DNA of 64,000 nt from Rhytidiadelphus loreus. Lineage: Eukaryota; Streptophyta; Bryopsida; Hypnales; Hylocomiaceae. The notes under the pieces were generated by a model. It had not been told where the DNA came from. It ran no database searches and saw only the letters and a list, made by a program, of their open reading frames with translations. The stretch spans positions 73,923,093-73,987,092 of the forward strand of contig OX344763.1 in assembly GCA_947034895.1 (NCBI GenBank), written 5' to 3'. The position numbers were made by a program, and so were the translations under genes. Shown piece by piece: positions 24,309 through 37,258 of this stretch (position 1 is its first letter; each line of letters opens with the position of its first letter).

Positions 24309-26898
24309 GAATTCAAAAGGATATGCACGTTTGGGTGGTCACTTTGAATGATTTTGTGCGTGAAACTAAAAATTGGAGCAACGGTCTTGCCCTATACTTT
24401 AATGACTGTTTGAAAAAATATAATGTTACGAAAATTCACGTCAAGAAGATGGTAAAACATGTTTGTGCAAATTGCATTTATTCCTATATTCATGAATTCA
24501 AAAGGATACGCACGTTTGGGTGGTCACTTTGAATGATTTTGAGCGTGAAACTAAAAATTGGATCAACGGTCTTGCCCTATACTTTAATGACTGTTTGAAA
24601 GAATATAATGTTACGAAAATTCACGTCAAGAAGATGGTAAAACATGTTTGTGCAAGTTGCATTTATTCCTACACTCATGAATTCAAAAGGATATGCACGT
24701 TTGTGTGGTCACTTTGAATGATTTTGAGCGTGAAACTAAAAATTGGAGCAACGGTCTTGCCCTATACTTTAATGACTGTTTGAAAAAATATAATGTTACG
24801 AAAATTCACGTGAAGAAGATGGTAAAACATGTTTGTGCAAGTTGCATTTATTCCTATACTCATTCATTCAAAAGGATATGCACGTTTGGGTGGTCACTTT
24901 GAATGATTTTGTGCGTGAAACTAAAAATTGGAGCAACGGCCTTGCCCTGTACTTTAATGACTGTTTGAAAAAATATAATGTTACGAAAATTCACGTGAAG
25001 AAGATGGTAAAACATGTTTGTGCAAGTTGCATTTATTCCTATACTCATGAATTCAAAAGGATACGCACGTTTGGGTGGTCACTTTGAATGATTTTGAGCG
25101 TGAAACTAAAAATTGGAGCAACGGTCTTGCCCTATACTTTAATGACTGTTTGAAAAAATATAATGTTACGAAAATTCACGTCAAGAAGATGGTAAAACAT
25201 GTTTGTGCAAGTTGCATTTATTCCTATACTCATGAATTCAAAAGGATACGCACGTTTGGGTGGTCACTTTGAATGATTTTGTGCGTGAAACTAAAAATTG
25301 GAGCAACGGTCTTGCCCTATACTTTAATGACTGTTTGAAAAAATATAATGTTACGAAAATTCACGTCAAGAAGATGGTAAAACATGTTTGTGCAAGTTGC
25401 ATTTATTCCTATACTCATGAATTCAAAAGGATACGCACGTTTGGGTGGTCACTTTGAATGATTTTGTGCGTGAAACTAAAAATTGGAGCAACGGTCTTGC
25501 CCTATACTTTAATGACTGTTTGAAAAAATATAATGTTACGAAAATTCACGTGAAGAAGATGGTAAAACATGTTTGTGCAAGTTGCATTTATTCCTATACT
25601 CATTCATTCAAAAGGATATGCACGTTTGGGTGGTCACTTTGAATGATTTTGTGCGTGAAACTAAAAATTGGAGCAACGGTCTTGCCCTATACTTTAATGA
25701 CTGTTTGAAAAAATATAATGTTACGAAAATTCACGTGAAGAAGATGGTAAAACATGTTTGTGCAAGTTGCATTTATTCCTATACTCATTCATTCAAAAGG
25801 ATACGCACGTTTGGGTGGTCATTTTGAATGATTTTGAGCGTGAAACTAAAAATTGGAGCAACGGTCTTGCCCTATACTTTAATGACTGTTTGAAAAAATA
25901 TAATGTTACGAAAATTCACGTCAAGAAGATGGTAAAACATGTTTGTGCAAGTTGCATTTATTCCTATACTCATGAATTCAAAAGGATACGCACGTTTGGG
26001 TGGTCACTTTGAATGATTTTGTGCGTGAAACTAAAAATTGGAGCAACGGTCTTGCCCTATACTTTAATGACTGTTTGAAAAAATATAATGTTACGAAAAT
26101 TCACGTCAAGAAGATGGTAAAACATGTTTGTGCAAGTTGCATTTATTCCTATACTCATGAATTCAAAAGGATACGCACGTTTGGGTGGTCATTTTGAATG
26201 ATTTTGAGCGTGAAACTAAAAATTGGAGCACCGGTCTTGCCCTATACTTTAATGACTGTTTGAAAAAATATAATGTTACGAAAATTCACGTGAAGAAGAT
26301 GGTAAAACATGTTTGTGCAAGTTGCATTTATTCCTATACTCATTCATTCAAAAGGATACGCACGTTTGGGTGGTCACTTTGAATGATTTTGTGCGTGAAA
26401 CTAAAAATTGGAGCAACGGTCTTGCCCTATACTTTAATGACTGTTTGAAAAAATATAATGTTACGAAAATTCACGTGAAGAAGATGGTAAAACATGTTTG
26501 TGCAAGTTGCATTTATTCCTATACTCATTCATTCAAAAGGATATGCACGTTTGGGTGGTCACTTTGAATGATTTTGTGCATGAAACTAAAAATTGGAGCA
26601 ACGGTCTTGCCCTATACTTTAATGACTGTTTGAAAAAATATAATGTTACGAAAATTCACGTGAAGAAGATGGTAAAACATGTTTGTGCAAGTTGCATTTA
26701 TTCCTATACTCATTCATTCAAAAGGATATGCACGTTTGGGTGGTCACTTTGAATGATTTTGTGCGTGAAACTAAAAATTGGAGCAACGGTCTTGCCCTAT
26801 ACTTTAATGACTGTTTGAAAAAATATAATGTTACGAAAATTCACGTCAAGAAGATGGTAAAACATGTTTGTGCAAGTTGCATTTATTCCTATACTCAT
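24309..26898. repeat. 2590-bp 14-monomer higher-order repeat, copy 2
   Basis: It starts with the GCAAATTGC/TATATTCATG unit and contains the GGCCTTGCC unit. The second half matches copy 1 less well, and a TGTGCATGAAAC unit near 26575 matches one near 21395, 28 units earlier, or two 14-mer periods. Confidence 0.8.
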
Positions 26899-27453
26899 GA
26901 ATTCAAAAGGATATGCACGTTTGGGTGGTCACTTTGAATGATTTTGTGCGTGAAACTAAAAATTGGAGCAACGGTCTTGCCCTATACTTTAATGACTGTT
27001 TGAAAAAATATAATGTTACGAAAATTCACGTCAAGAAGATGGTAAAACATGTTTGTGCAAATTGCATTTATTCCTATACTCATGAATTCAAAAGGATACG
27101 CACGTTTGGGTGGTCACCTTGAATGATTTTGAGCGTGAAACTAAAAATTGGAGCAACGGTCTTGCCCTATACTTTAATGACTGTTTGAAAGAATATAATG
27201 TTACGAAAATTCACGTCAAGAAGATGGTAAAACATGTTTGTGCAAGTTGCATTTATTCCTACACTCATGAATTCAAAAGGATATGCACGTTTGTGTGGTC
27301 ACTTTGAATGATTTTGAGCGTGAAACTAAAAATTGGAGCAACGGTCTTGCCCTATACTTTAATGACTGTTTGAAAAAATATAATGTTACGAAAATTCACG
27401 TGAAGAAGATGGTAAAACATGTTTGTGCAAGTTGCATTTATTCCTATACTCAT
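26899..27453. repeat. Start of a third 14-mer copy, truncated
   Basis: The GCAAATTGC unit returns 2590 bp after copy 2 begins, followed by the AAAGAATATAATG and TGAGCG units expected next. The GGCCTTGCC marker is missing and the order then departs from the 14-mer. Confidence 0.7.
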
Positions 27454-30400
27454 GAATTCAAAAGGATACGCACGTTTGGGTGGTCACTTTGAATGATTTT
27501 GTGCGTGAAACTAAAAATTGGAGCAACGGTCTTGCCCTATACTTTAATGACTGTTTGAAAAAATATAATGTTACGAAAATTCACGTGAAGAAGATGGTAA
27601 AACATGTTTGTGCAAGTTGCATTTATTCCTATACTCATGAATTCAAAAGGATACGCACGTTTGGGTGGTCACTTTGAATGATTTTGTGCGTGAAACTAAA
27701 AATTGGAGCAACGGTCTTGCCCTATACTTTAATGACTGTTTGAAAAAATATAATGTTACGAAAATTCACGTGAAGAAGATGGTAAAACATGTTTGTGCAA
27801 GTTGCATTTATTCCTATACTCATTCATTCAAAAGGATATGCACGTTTGGGTGGTCACTTTGAATGATTTTGTGCGTGAAACTAAAAATTGGAGCAACGGT
27901 CTTGCCCTATACTTTAATGACTGTTTGAAAAAATATAATGTTACGAAAATTCACGTGAAGAAGATGGTAAAACATGTTTGTGCAAGTTGCATTTATTCCT
28001 ATACTCATTCATTCAAAAGGATACGCACGTTTGGGTGGTCACTTTGAATGATTTTGAGCGTGAAACTAAAAATTGGAGCAACGGTCTAGCCCTATACTTT
28101 AATGACTGTTTGAAAGAATATAATGTTACGAAAATTCATATCAAGAAGATGGTAAAACATGTTTGTGCAAGTTGCATTTATTCCTACACTCATGAATTCA
28201 AAAGGATATGCACGTTTGTGTGGTCACTTTGAATGATTTTGAGCGTGAAACTAAAAATTGGAGCAACGGTCTTGCCCTATACTTTAATGTCTGTTTGAAA
28301 AAATATAATGTTACGAAAATTCACTTAAAGAAGATGGTAAAACATGTTTGTGCAAGTTGCATTTATTCCTACACTCAGGAATTCAAAAGGATATGCACGT
28401 CTGTGTGTTCCCTTTGAATGATTTTGAGCGTGAAACTAAAAATTGGAGCAACGGTCTTGCCCTATACTTTAATGACTGTTTGAAAAAATATAATGTTACG
28501 AAAATTCACGTCAAGAAGATGGTAAAACATGTTTGTGCAAGTTGCATTTATTCCTATACTCATGAATTCAAAAGGATATGCACGTCTGTGTAGTCACTTT
28601 AAATGATTTTGTGCGTGAAACTAAAAATTGGAGCAACGGTCTTGCCCTATACTTTAATGACTGTTTGAAAGAATATAATGTTACGAAAATTCACGTCAAG
28701 AAGATGGTAAAACATGTTTGTGCAAGTTGCATTTATTCCTACACTCAGGAATTCAAAAGGATATGCACGTTTGGGTGGTCACTTTGAATGATTTTGAGCG
28801 TGAAACTAAAAATTGGAGCAACGGTCATGCCCTATACTTTAATGACTGTTGGAAAAAATATAATGTTACGAAAATTCACGTCAAGAAGATGGTAAAACAT
28901 GTTTGTGCAAGTTGCATTTATTAGTATACTCATGAATTCAAAAGGATATGCACGTTTATGTGGTCACTTTGAATGATTTTGTGCGTGAAACTAAAAATTG
29001 GAGCAACGGTCTTGCCCTATACTTTAATGACTGTTTGAAAAAATATAATGTTACGAAAATTCACGTCAAGAAGATGGTAAAACATGTTTGTGCAAGTTGC
29101 ATTTATTCCTATACTCATTCATTCAAAAGGATATGCACGTTTGGGTGGTCACTTTGAATGATTTTGTGCGTGAAACTAAAAATTGGAGCAACGGTCTTGC
29201 CCTATACTTTAATGACTGTTTGAAAAAATATAATGTTACGAAAATTCACGTGAAGAAGATGGTAAAACATGTTTGTGCAAGTTGCATTTATTCCTATACT
29301 CATTCATTCAAAAGGATACGCACGTTTGGGTGGTCATTTTGAATGATTTTGAGCGTGAAACTAAAAATTGGAGCAACGGTCTTGCCCTATACTTTAATGA
29401 CTGTTTGAAAAAATATAATGTTACGAAAATTCACGTCAAGAAGATGGTAAAACATGTTTGTGCAAGTTGCATTTATTCCTATACTCATGAATTCAAAAGG
29501 ATACGCACGTTTGGGTGGTCACTTTGAATGATTTTGTGCGTGAAACTAAAAATTGGAGCAACGGTCTTGCCCTATACTTTAATGACTGTTTGAAAAAATA
29601 TAATGTTACGAAAATTCACGTCAAGAAGATGGTAAAACATGTTTGTGCAAGTTGCATTTATTCCTATACTCATGAATTCAAAAGGATACGCACGTTTGGG
29701 TGGTCATTTTGAATGATTTTGAGCGTGAAACTAAAAATTGGAGCACCGGTCTTGCCCTATACTTTAATGACTGTTTGAAAAAATATAATGTTACGAAAAT
29801 TCACGTCAAGAAGATGGTAAAACATGTTTGTACAAGTTGCATTCATTAGTATACTCATGAATTCAAAAGGATATGCACGTTTGTGTGGTCACTTTGAATG
29901 ATTTTGTGCGTGAAACTAAAAATTGGAGCAACGGTCTTGCCCTATACTTTAATGACTGTTTGAGAAAATATAATGTTACGAAAATTCACGTGATGAAGAT
30001 GGTAAAACATGTTTGTGCAAGTTGCATTTATTAGTATACTCATGAATTCAAAAGGATATGCACGTTGGTGTGGTCACTTTGAATGATTTTGTGCGTGAAA
30101 CTAAATATTGGAGCAACGGTCTTGCCCTATACTTTAATGACTGTTTGAAAAAATATAATGTTACGAAAATTCACGTCAAGAAGATGGTAAAACATGTTTG
30201 TGCAAGTTGCATTTATTCCTATACTCATTCATTCAAAAGGATATGCACGTTTGGGTGGTCACTTTGAATGATTTTGTGCGTGAAACTAAAAATTGGAGCA
30301 ATGGTCTTGCCCTATACTTTAATGACTGTTTGAAAAAATATAATGTTACGAAAATTCACGTGAAGAAGATGGTAAAACATGTTTGTGCAAGTTGCATTTA

Positions 30401-31338
30401 TTCCTATACTCATGAATTCAAAAGGATATGCACGTCTGTGTAGTCACTTTAAATGATTTTGTGCGTGAAACTAAAAATTGGAGCAACGGTCTTGCCCTAT
30501 ACTTTAATGTCTGTTTGAAAAAATATAATGTTACGAAAATTCACTTAAAGAAGATGGTAAAACATGTTTGTGCAAGTTGCATTTATTCCTACACTCAGGA
30601 ATTCAAAAGGATAAGCAAGTCTGTGTGGTCCCTTTGAATGATTTTGTGCGTGAAACTAAAAATTCGAGCAACGGTCTTGCCCTATACTTTAATGACTGTT
30701 TGAAAAAATATAATGTTACGAAAATTCACGTCAAGAAGATGGTAAAACATGTTTGTGCAAGTTGCATTTATTAGTATACTCATGAATTCAAAAGGATATG
30801 CACGTTGGTGTGGTCACTTTGAATGATTTTGTGCGTGAAACTAAAAATTGGAGCAACGGTCTTGCCCTATACTTTAATGACTGTTCGAAAGAATATAATG
30901 TTACGGAAATTCACTTCAAGAAGATGGTAAAACATGATTGTGCAAGTTGCATTTATTCCTATACTCATGAATTCAAAAGGATATGCACGTTTGGGTGGTC
31001 ACTTTGAATGATTTTGTGCGTGAAACTAAAAATTGGAGCAACGGTCTTGCCCTATACTTTAATGACTGTTTGAAAAAATATAATGTTACGAAAATTCACG
31101 TCAAGAAGATGGTAAAACATGTTTGTGCAAGTTGCATTTATTCCTATACTCATGAATTCAAAAGGATACGCACGTTTGTGTGGTCACTTTGAATGATTTT
31201 GTGCGTGAAACTAAAAATTGGAGCAACGGTCTTGCCCTATACTTTAATGACCGTTTCAAAAAATATAATGTTACGAAAATTCACGTGAAGAAGATGGTAA
31301 AACATGTTTGTGCAAGTTGCATTTATTCCTATACTCAT

Positions 31339-31524
31339 GAATTCAAAAGGATACGCACGTTTGGGTGGTCACTTTGAATGATTTTGTGTGTGAAACTAAA
31401 AATTGGAGCAACGGTCTTGCCCTATACTTTAATGACTGTTTGAAAAAAATATAATGTTACGAAAATTCACGTCAAGAAGATGGTAAAACATGTTTGTGCA
31501 AGTTGCATTTATTCCTATACTCAT
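31339..31524. repeat. 186-bp monomer, independent insertion in the A run
   Basis: TTTGAAAAAAATATAATG near 31441 has seven A instead of six. This is a single case, probably slippage in a homopolymer or a sequencing or assembly error. Confidence 0.85.
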
Positions 31525-32379
31525 GAATTCAAAAGGATACGCACGTTTAGGTGGTCACTTTGAATGATTTTGTGCGTGAAACTAAAAATTGGAGCAATGG
31601 TCTTGCCCTATACTTTAATGACTGTTTGAAAAAATATAATGTTACGAAAATTCACGTCAAGAAGATGGTAAAACATGTTTGTGCAAGTTGCATTTATTCC
31701 TATACTCATGAATTCAAAAGGATACGCACGTTTGGGTGGTCACTTTGATTGATTTTGTGCGTGAAACTAAAAATTGGAGCAACGGTCTTGCCCTATACTT
31801 TAATGACTGTTTGAAAAAATATAATGTTACGAAAATTCACGTCAAGAAGATGGTAAAACATGTTTGTGCAAGTTGCATTTATTCCTATACTCATGAATTC
31901 AAAAGGATACGCACGATTGGGTGGTCACTTTGAATGATTTTGTGCGTGAAACTAAAAATTGGAGCAACGGTCTTGCCCTATACTTTAATGACTGTTTGAA
32001 AAAATATAATGTTACGGAATTTCACGTCAAGAAGATGGTAAAACATGTTTGTGCAAGTTGCATTTATTCCTATACTCATGAATTCCAAAGGATATGCACG
32101 TTTGGGTGGTCACTTTGACTGATTCTGTGCTTGAAACTAAATATTGCGGCAACTGTCTTGCCCTGTACTTTAATGACTGTTTGGAAAAATATAATGTTAC
32201 GAAAATTCATGTTAAGAAGATGGTAAAACATGTTTGTGCAAGTTGCATTTATTCCTATACTCATGAATTCAAAAGGATATGCACGTCTGTGTAGTCACTT
32301 TAAATGATTTTGTGCGTGAAACTAAAAATTGGAGCAACGGTGTTGCCCTATATTTTAATGTCTGTTTGAAAAAATATAA

Positions 32380-33090
32380 TGTTACGAAAATTCACTTAAA
32401 GAAGATGGTAAAACATGTTTGTCCAAGTTGCATTTATTCCTACACTCAGGAATTCAAAAGGATAAGCACGTCTGTGTGGTCCCTTTGAATGATTCTGTGC
32501 TTGAAACTAAATATTGTGGCCACGGTCTTGCCCTGTACTTTAATGACTGTTTGGAAAAATATAATGTTACGAAAATTCACGTCAAGAAGATGGTAAAACA
32601 TGTTTGTGCAAGTTGCATTTATTAGTATACTCATGAATTCAAAAGGATATGCACGTTTGTGTGGTCACTTTGAATGATTTTGTGCGTGAAACTAAAAATT
32701 GGAGCAACGGTCTTGCCCTATACTATAATGACTGTTTGAAAGAATATAATGTTACGGAAATTCACATCAAGAAGATGGTAAAACATGTTTGTGCAAGTTG
32801 CATTTATTAGTATACTCATGAATTCAAAAGGATACGCACGTTTGGGTGGTCACTTTGAATGATTTTGTGCGTGAAACTAAAAATTGGAGCAACGGTCTTG
32901 CCCTATACTTTAATGACTGTTTGAAAAAATATAATGTTACGAAAATTCACGTGAAGAAGATGGTAAAACATGTTTGTGCAAGTTGCATTTATTCCTATAC
33001 TCATGAATTCAAAAGGATACGCACGTTTAGGTGGTCACTTTGAATGATTTTGTGCGTGAAACTAAAAATTGGAGCAACGGTCTTGCCCTA
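32380..33090. repeat. Segment duplicated at 36264-36974
   Basis: Shared rare features are CACTTAAAG with GTCCAAG, ATAAGCACG, GGTCCCTTTG, ATTGTGGCCACGG, TTTATTAG and TATACTATAATG. The offset is 3884 bp, 21 units minus one base, explained by the 1-bp deletion near 35249. Both flanks differ. Confidence 0.88.
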
Positions 33091-33929
33091 TACTTTAATG
33101 ACTGTTTGAAAGAATATAATGTTACGGAAATTCACGTCAAGAAGATGGTAAAACATGTTTGTGCAAGTTGCATTTATTCCTATACTCATGAATTCAAAAG
33201 GATACGCACGTTTGGGTGGTCACTTTGATTGATTTTCTGCGTGAAACTAAAAATTGGAGCAACGGTCTTGCCCTATACTTTAATGACTGTTTGAAAGAAT
33301 ATAATGTTACGGAAATTCACGTCAAGAAGATGGTAAAACATGTTTGTGCAAGTTGCATTTATTCCTATACTCATGAATTCAAAAGGATACGCACGTTTGT
33401 GTGGTCACTTTGAATGATTTTGTGCGTGAAACTAAAAATTGGAGCAACGGTCTTGCCCTATACTTTAATGACTGTTTGAAAAAATATAATGTTACGGAAA
33501 TTCACGTCAAGAAGATGGTAAAACATGTTTGTGCAAGTTGCATTTATTCCTATACTCATGAATTCAAAAGGATACGCACGTTTAGGTGGTCACTTTGAAT
33601 GATTTTGTGCGTGAAACTAAAAATTGGAGCAACGGTCTTGCCCTATACTTTAATGACTGTTTGAAAGAATATAATGTTACGGAAATTCACGTCAAGAAGA
33701 TGGTAAAACATGTTTGTGCAAGTTGCATTTATTCCTATACTCATGAATTCAAAAGGATACGCACGTTTGGGTGGTCACTTTGAATGATTTTGTGCGTGAA
33801 ACTAAAAATTGGAGCAACGGTCTTGCCCTATACTTTAATGACTGTTTGAAAAAATATAATGTTACGAAAATTCACGTCAAGAAGATGGTAAAACATGTTT
33901 GTGCAAGTTGCATTTATTCCTATACTCAT

Positions 33930-35408
33930 GAATTCCAAAGGATATGCACGTTTGGGTGGTCACTTTGACTGATTCTGTGCTTGAAACTAAATATTGCGGC
34001 AACGGTCTTGCCCTGTACTTTAATGACTGTTTGGAAAAATATAATGTTACGAAAATTCACGTTAAGAAGATGGTAAAACATGTTTGTGCAAGTTGCATTT
34101 ATTCCTATACTCATGAATTCAAAAGGATACGCACGTTTAGGTGGTCACTTTGAATGATTTTGTGCGTGAAACTAAAAATTGGAGCAACGGTCTTGCCCTA
34201 TACTTTAATGACTGTTTGAAAGAATATAATGTTACGGAAATTCACGTCAAGAAGATGGTAAAACATGTTTGTGCAAGTTGCATTTATTCCTATACTCATG
34301 AATTCAAAAGGATACGCACGTTTGGGTGGTCACTTTGAATGATTTTGTGCGTGAAACTAAAAATTGGAGCAACGGTCTTGCCCTATACTTTATTGACTGT
34401 TTGAAAAAATATAATGTTACGAAAATTCACGTCAAGAAGATGGTAAAACATGTTTGTGCAAGTTGCATTTATTCCTATACTCATGAATTCAAAAGGATAT
34501 GCACGTTTGGGTGGTCACTTTGAATGATTTTGTGCGTGAAACTAAAAATTGGAGCAACGGTCTTGCCCTATACTTTAATGACTGTTTGAAAGAATATAAT
34601 GTTACGGAAATTCACGTCAAGAAGATGGTAAAACATGTTTGTGCAAGTTGCATTTATTCCTATACTCATGAATTCAAAAGGATACGCACGTTTAGGTGGT
34701 CACTTTGAATGATTTTGTGCGTGAAACTAAAAATTGGAGCAACGGTCTTGCCCTATACTTTAATGACTGTTTGAAAAAATATAATGTTACGAAAATTCAC
34801 GTCAAGAAGATGGTAAAACATGTTTGTGCAAGTTGCATTTATTCCTATACTCATGAATTCAAAAGGATACGCACGTTTGGGTGGTCACTTTGAATGATTT
34901 TGTGCGTGAAACTAAAAATTGGAGCAACGGTCTTGCCCTATACTTTAATGACTGTTTGAAAAAATATAATGTTACGGAAATTCACGTCAAGAAGATGGTA
35001 AAACATGTTTGTACAAGTTGCATTTATTCCTACACTCAGGAATTCCAAAGGATATGCACGTTTGGGTGGTCACTTTGAATGATTTTGAGCGTGAAACTAA
35101 AAATTGGAGCAACGGTCTTGCCCTATACTTTAATGACTGTTTGAAAAAATATAATGTTACGAAAATTCACGTCAAGAAGATGGTAAAACATGTTTGTGCA
35201 AGTTGCATTTATTCCTATACTCATTCATTCAAAAGGATATGCACGTTTGGTGGTCACTTTGAATGATTTTGTGCGTGAAACTAAAAATTGGAGCAACGGT
35301 CTTGCCCTATACTTTAATGACTGTTTGAAAAAATATAATGTTACGAAAATTCACGTCAAGAAGATGGTAAAACATGTTTGTGCAAGTTGCATTTATTCCT
35401 ATACTCAT
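33930..35408. repeat. 8-mer copy 1 (1479 bp)
   Basis: Canonical order, one base short because of GTTTGGTGG near 35249. The third unit has TTTATTGAC and the sixth has GTACAAG. Confidence 0.87.
35225..35408. repeat. 184-bp monomer, GTTTGGTGG deletion (second)
   Basis: One G missing in the last unit of the first 8-mer. The other 8-mer copies keep 185 bp. Confidence 0.9.
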
Positions 35409-37258
35409 GAATTCAAAAGGATATGCACGTTTGGGTGGTCACTTTGAATGATTCTGTGCTTGAAACTAAATATTGCGGCAACGGTCTTGCCCTGTACTTT
35501 AATGACTGTTTGGAAAAACATAATGTTACGAAAATTCACGTTAAGAAGATGGTAAAACATGTTTGTGCAAGTTGCATTTATTCCTATACTCATGAATTCA
35601 AAAGGATACGCACGTTTAGGTGGTCACTTTGAATGATTTTGTGCGTGAAACTAAAAATTGGAGCAACGGTCTTGCCCTATACTTTAATGACTGTTTGAAA
35701 AAATATAATGTTACGGAAATTCACGTCAAGAAGATGGTAAAACATGTTTGTGCAAGTTGCATTTATTCCTATACTCATGAATTCAAAAGGATACGCACGT
35801 TTGGGTGGTCACTTTGAATGATTTTGTGCGTGAAACTAAAAATTGGAGCAACGATCTTGCCCTATACTTTAATGACTGTTTGAAAAAATATAATGTTACG
35901 AAAATTCACGTCAAGAAGATGGTAAAACATGTTTGTGCAAGTTGCATTTATTCCTATACTCATGAATTCAAAAGCATACGCACGTTTGGGTGGTCACTTT
36001 GATTGATTTTGTGTGTGAAACTAAAAATTGGAGCAACGGTCTTGCCCTATACTTTAATGACTGTTTGAAAAAATATAATGTTACGAAAATTCACGTCAAG
36101 AAGATGGTAAAACATGTTTGTGCAAGTTGCATTTATTCCTATACTCATGAATTCAAAAGGATACGCACGTTTGGGTGGTCACTTTGATTGATTTTGTGCG
36201 TGAAACTAAAAATTGGAGCAACGGTCTTGCCCTATACTTTAATGACTGTTTGAAAAAATATAATGTTACGAAAATTCACTTAAAGAAGATGGTAAAACAT
36301 GTTTGTCCAAGTTGCATTTATTCCTACACTCAGGAATTCAAAAGGATAAGCACGTCTGTGTGGTCCCTTTGAATGATTCTGTGCTTGAAACTAAATATTG
36401 TGGCCACGGTCTTGCCCTGTACTTTAATGACTGTTTGGAAAAATATAATGTTACGAAAATTCACGTCAAGAAGATGGTAAAACATGTTTGTGCAAGTTGC
36501 ATTTATTAGTATACTCATGAATTCAAAAGGATATGCACGTTTGTGTGGTCACTTTGAATGATTTTGTGCGTGAAACTAAAAATTGGAGCAACGGTCTTGC
36601 CCTATACTATAATGACTGTTTGAAAGAATATAATGTTACGGAAATTCACGTCAAGAAGATGGTAAAACATGTTTGTGCAAGTTGCATTTATTAGTATACT
36701 CATGAATTCAAAAGGATACGCACGTTAGGGTGGTCACTTTGAATGATTTTGTGCGTGAAACTAAAAATTGGAGCAACGGTCTTGCCCTATACTTTAATGA
36801 CTGTTTGAAAAAATATAATGTTACGAAAATTCACGTCAAGAAGATGGTAAAACATGTTTGTGCAAGTTGCATTTATTCCTATACTCATGAATTCAAAAGG
36901 ATACGCACGTTTAGGTGGTCACTTTGAATGATTTTGTGCGTGAAACTAAAAATTGGAGCAACGGTCTTGCCCTATACTTTAATGACTGTTTGAAAAAATA
37001 TAATGTTACGAAAATTCACGTGAAGAAGATGGTAAAACATGTTTGTGCAAGTTGCATTTATTCCTATACTCATGAATTCAAAAGGATACGCACGTTTGGG
37101 TGGTCACTTTGATTGATTTTGTGCGTGAAACTAAAAATTGGAGCAACGGTCTTGCCCTATACTTTAATGACTGTTTGAAAAAATATAATGTTACGAAAAT
37201 TCACGTCAAGAAGATGGTAAAACATGTTTGTGCAAGTTGCATTTATTCATATACTCAT
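35409..37258. repeat. Non-canonical 10-monomer run
   Basis: It starts with Q having GGAAAAACATAATG, then K units, some with CTTTGATTGATT. A second Q follows near 36370 with ATTGTGGCCACGG. It contains the copy of 32380-33090. The last unit has TTTATTCATATACTC, a private change that returns 6660 bp later. Confidence 0.8.

Larger units (their letters stand above)
20240..28193. repeat. Homogeneous K block carrying a 14-mer
   Basis: Practically every unit is type K, and P and W are absent. Differences are limited to a few sites: ATATGC or ATACGC, TGTGCG or TGAGCG, GAATTC or TCATTC, CACGTC or CACGTG, and GGTCACTTT or GGTCATTTT. About half the units have CACGTG, which makes the 10-bp palindrome TTCACGTGAA. 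Units with TCATTC and no EcoRI site are concentrated here. Confidence 0.85.
28194..33929. repeat. Irregular K block with the first Q units
   Basis: K units carry scattered private changes: CACTTAAAG, GTGTGTTCCCTTTG, GGTCATGCC, TTTATTAG and TTCATTAG. The first Q units, with CTAAATATTG, appear near 32120 and 32510. The run about 28934-29765 matches about 25419-26250 at a 3515-bp offset (19 units), including the shared AGCACCGG. There is no regular higher-order period. Confidence 0.75.

Noticed and set aside
31339..31524. Single-base length change in an A run as a biological marker
   Set aside because: Seen once, in a homopolymer where sequencing error is common. Kept as a feature but not used to infer history.
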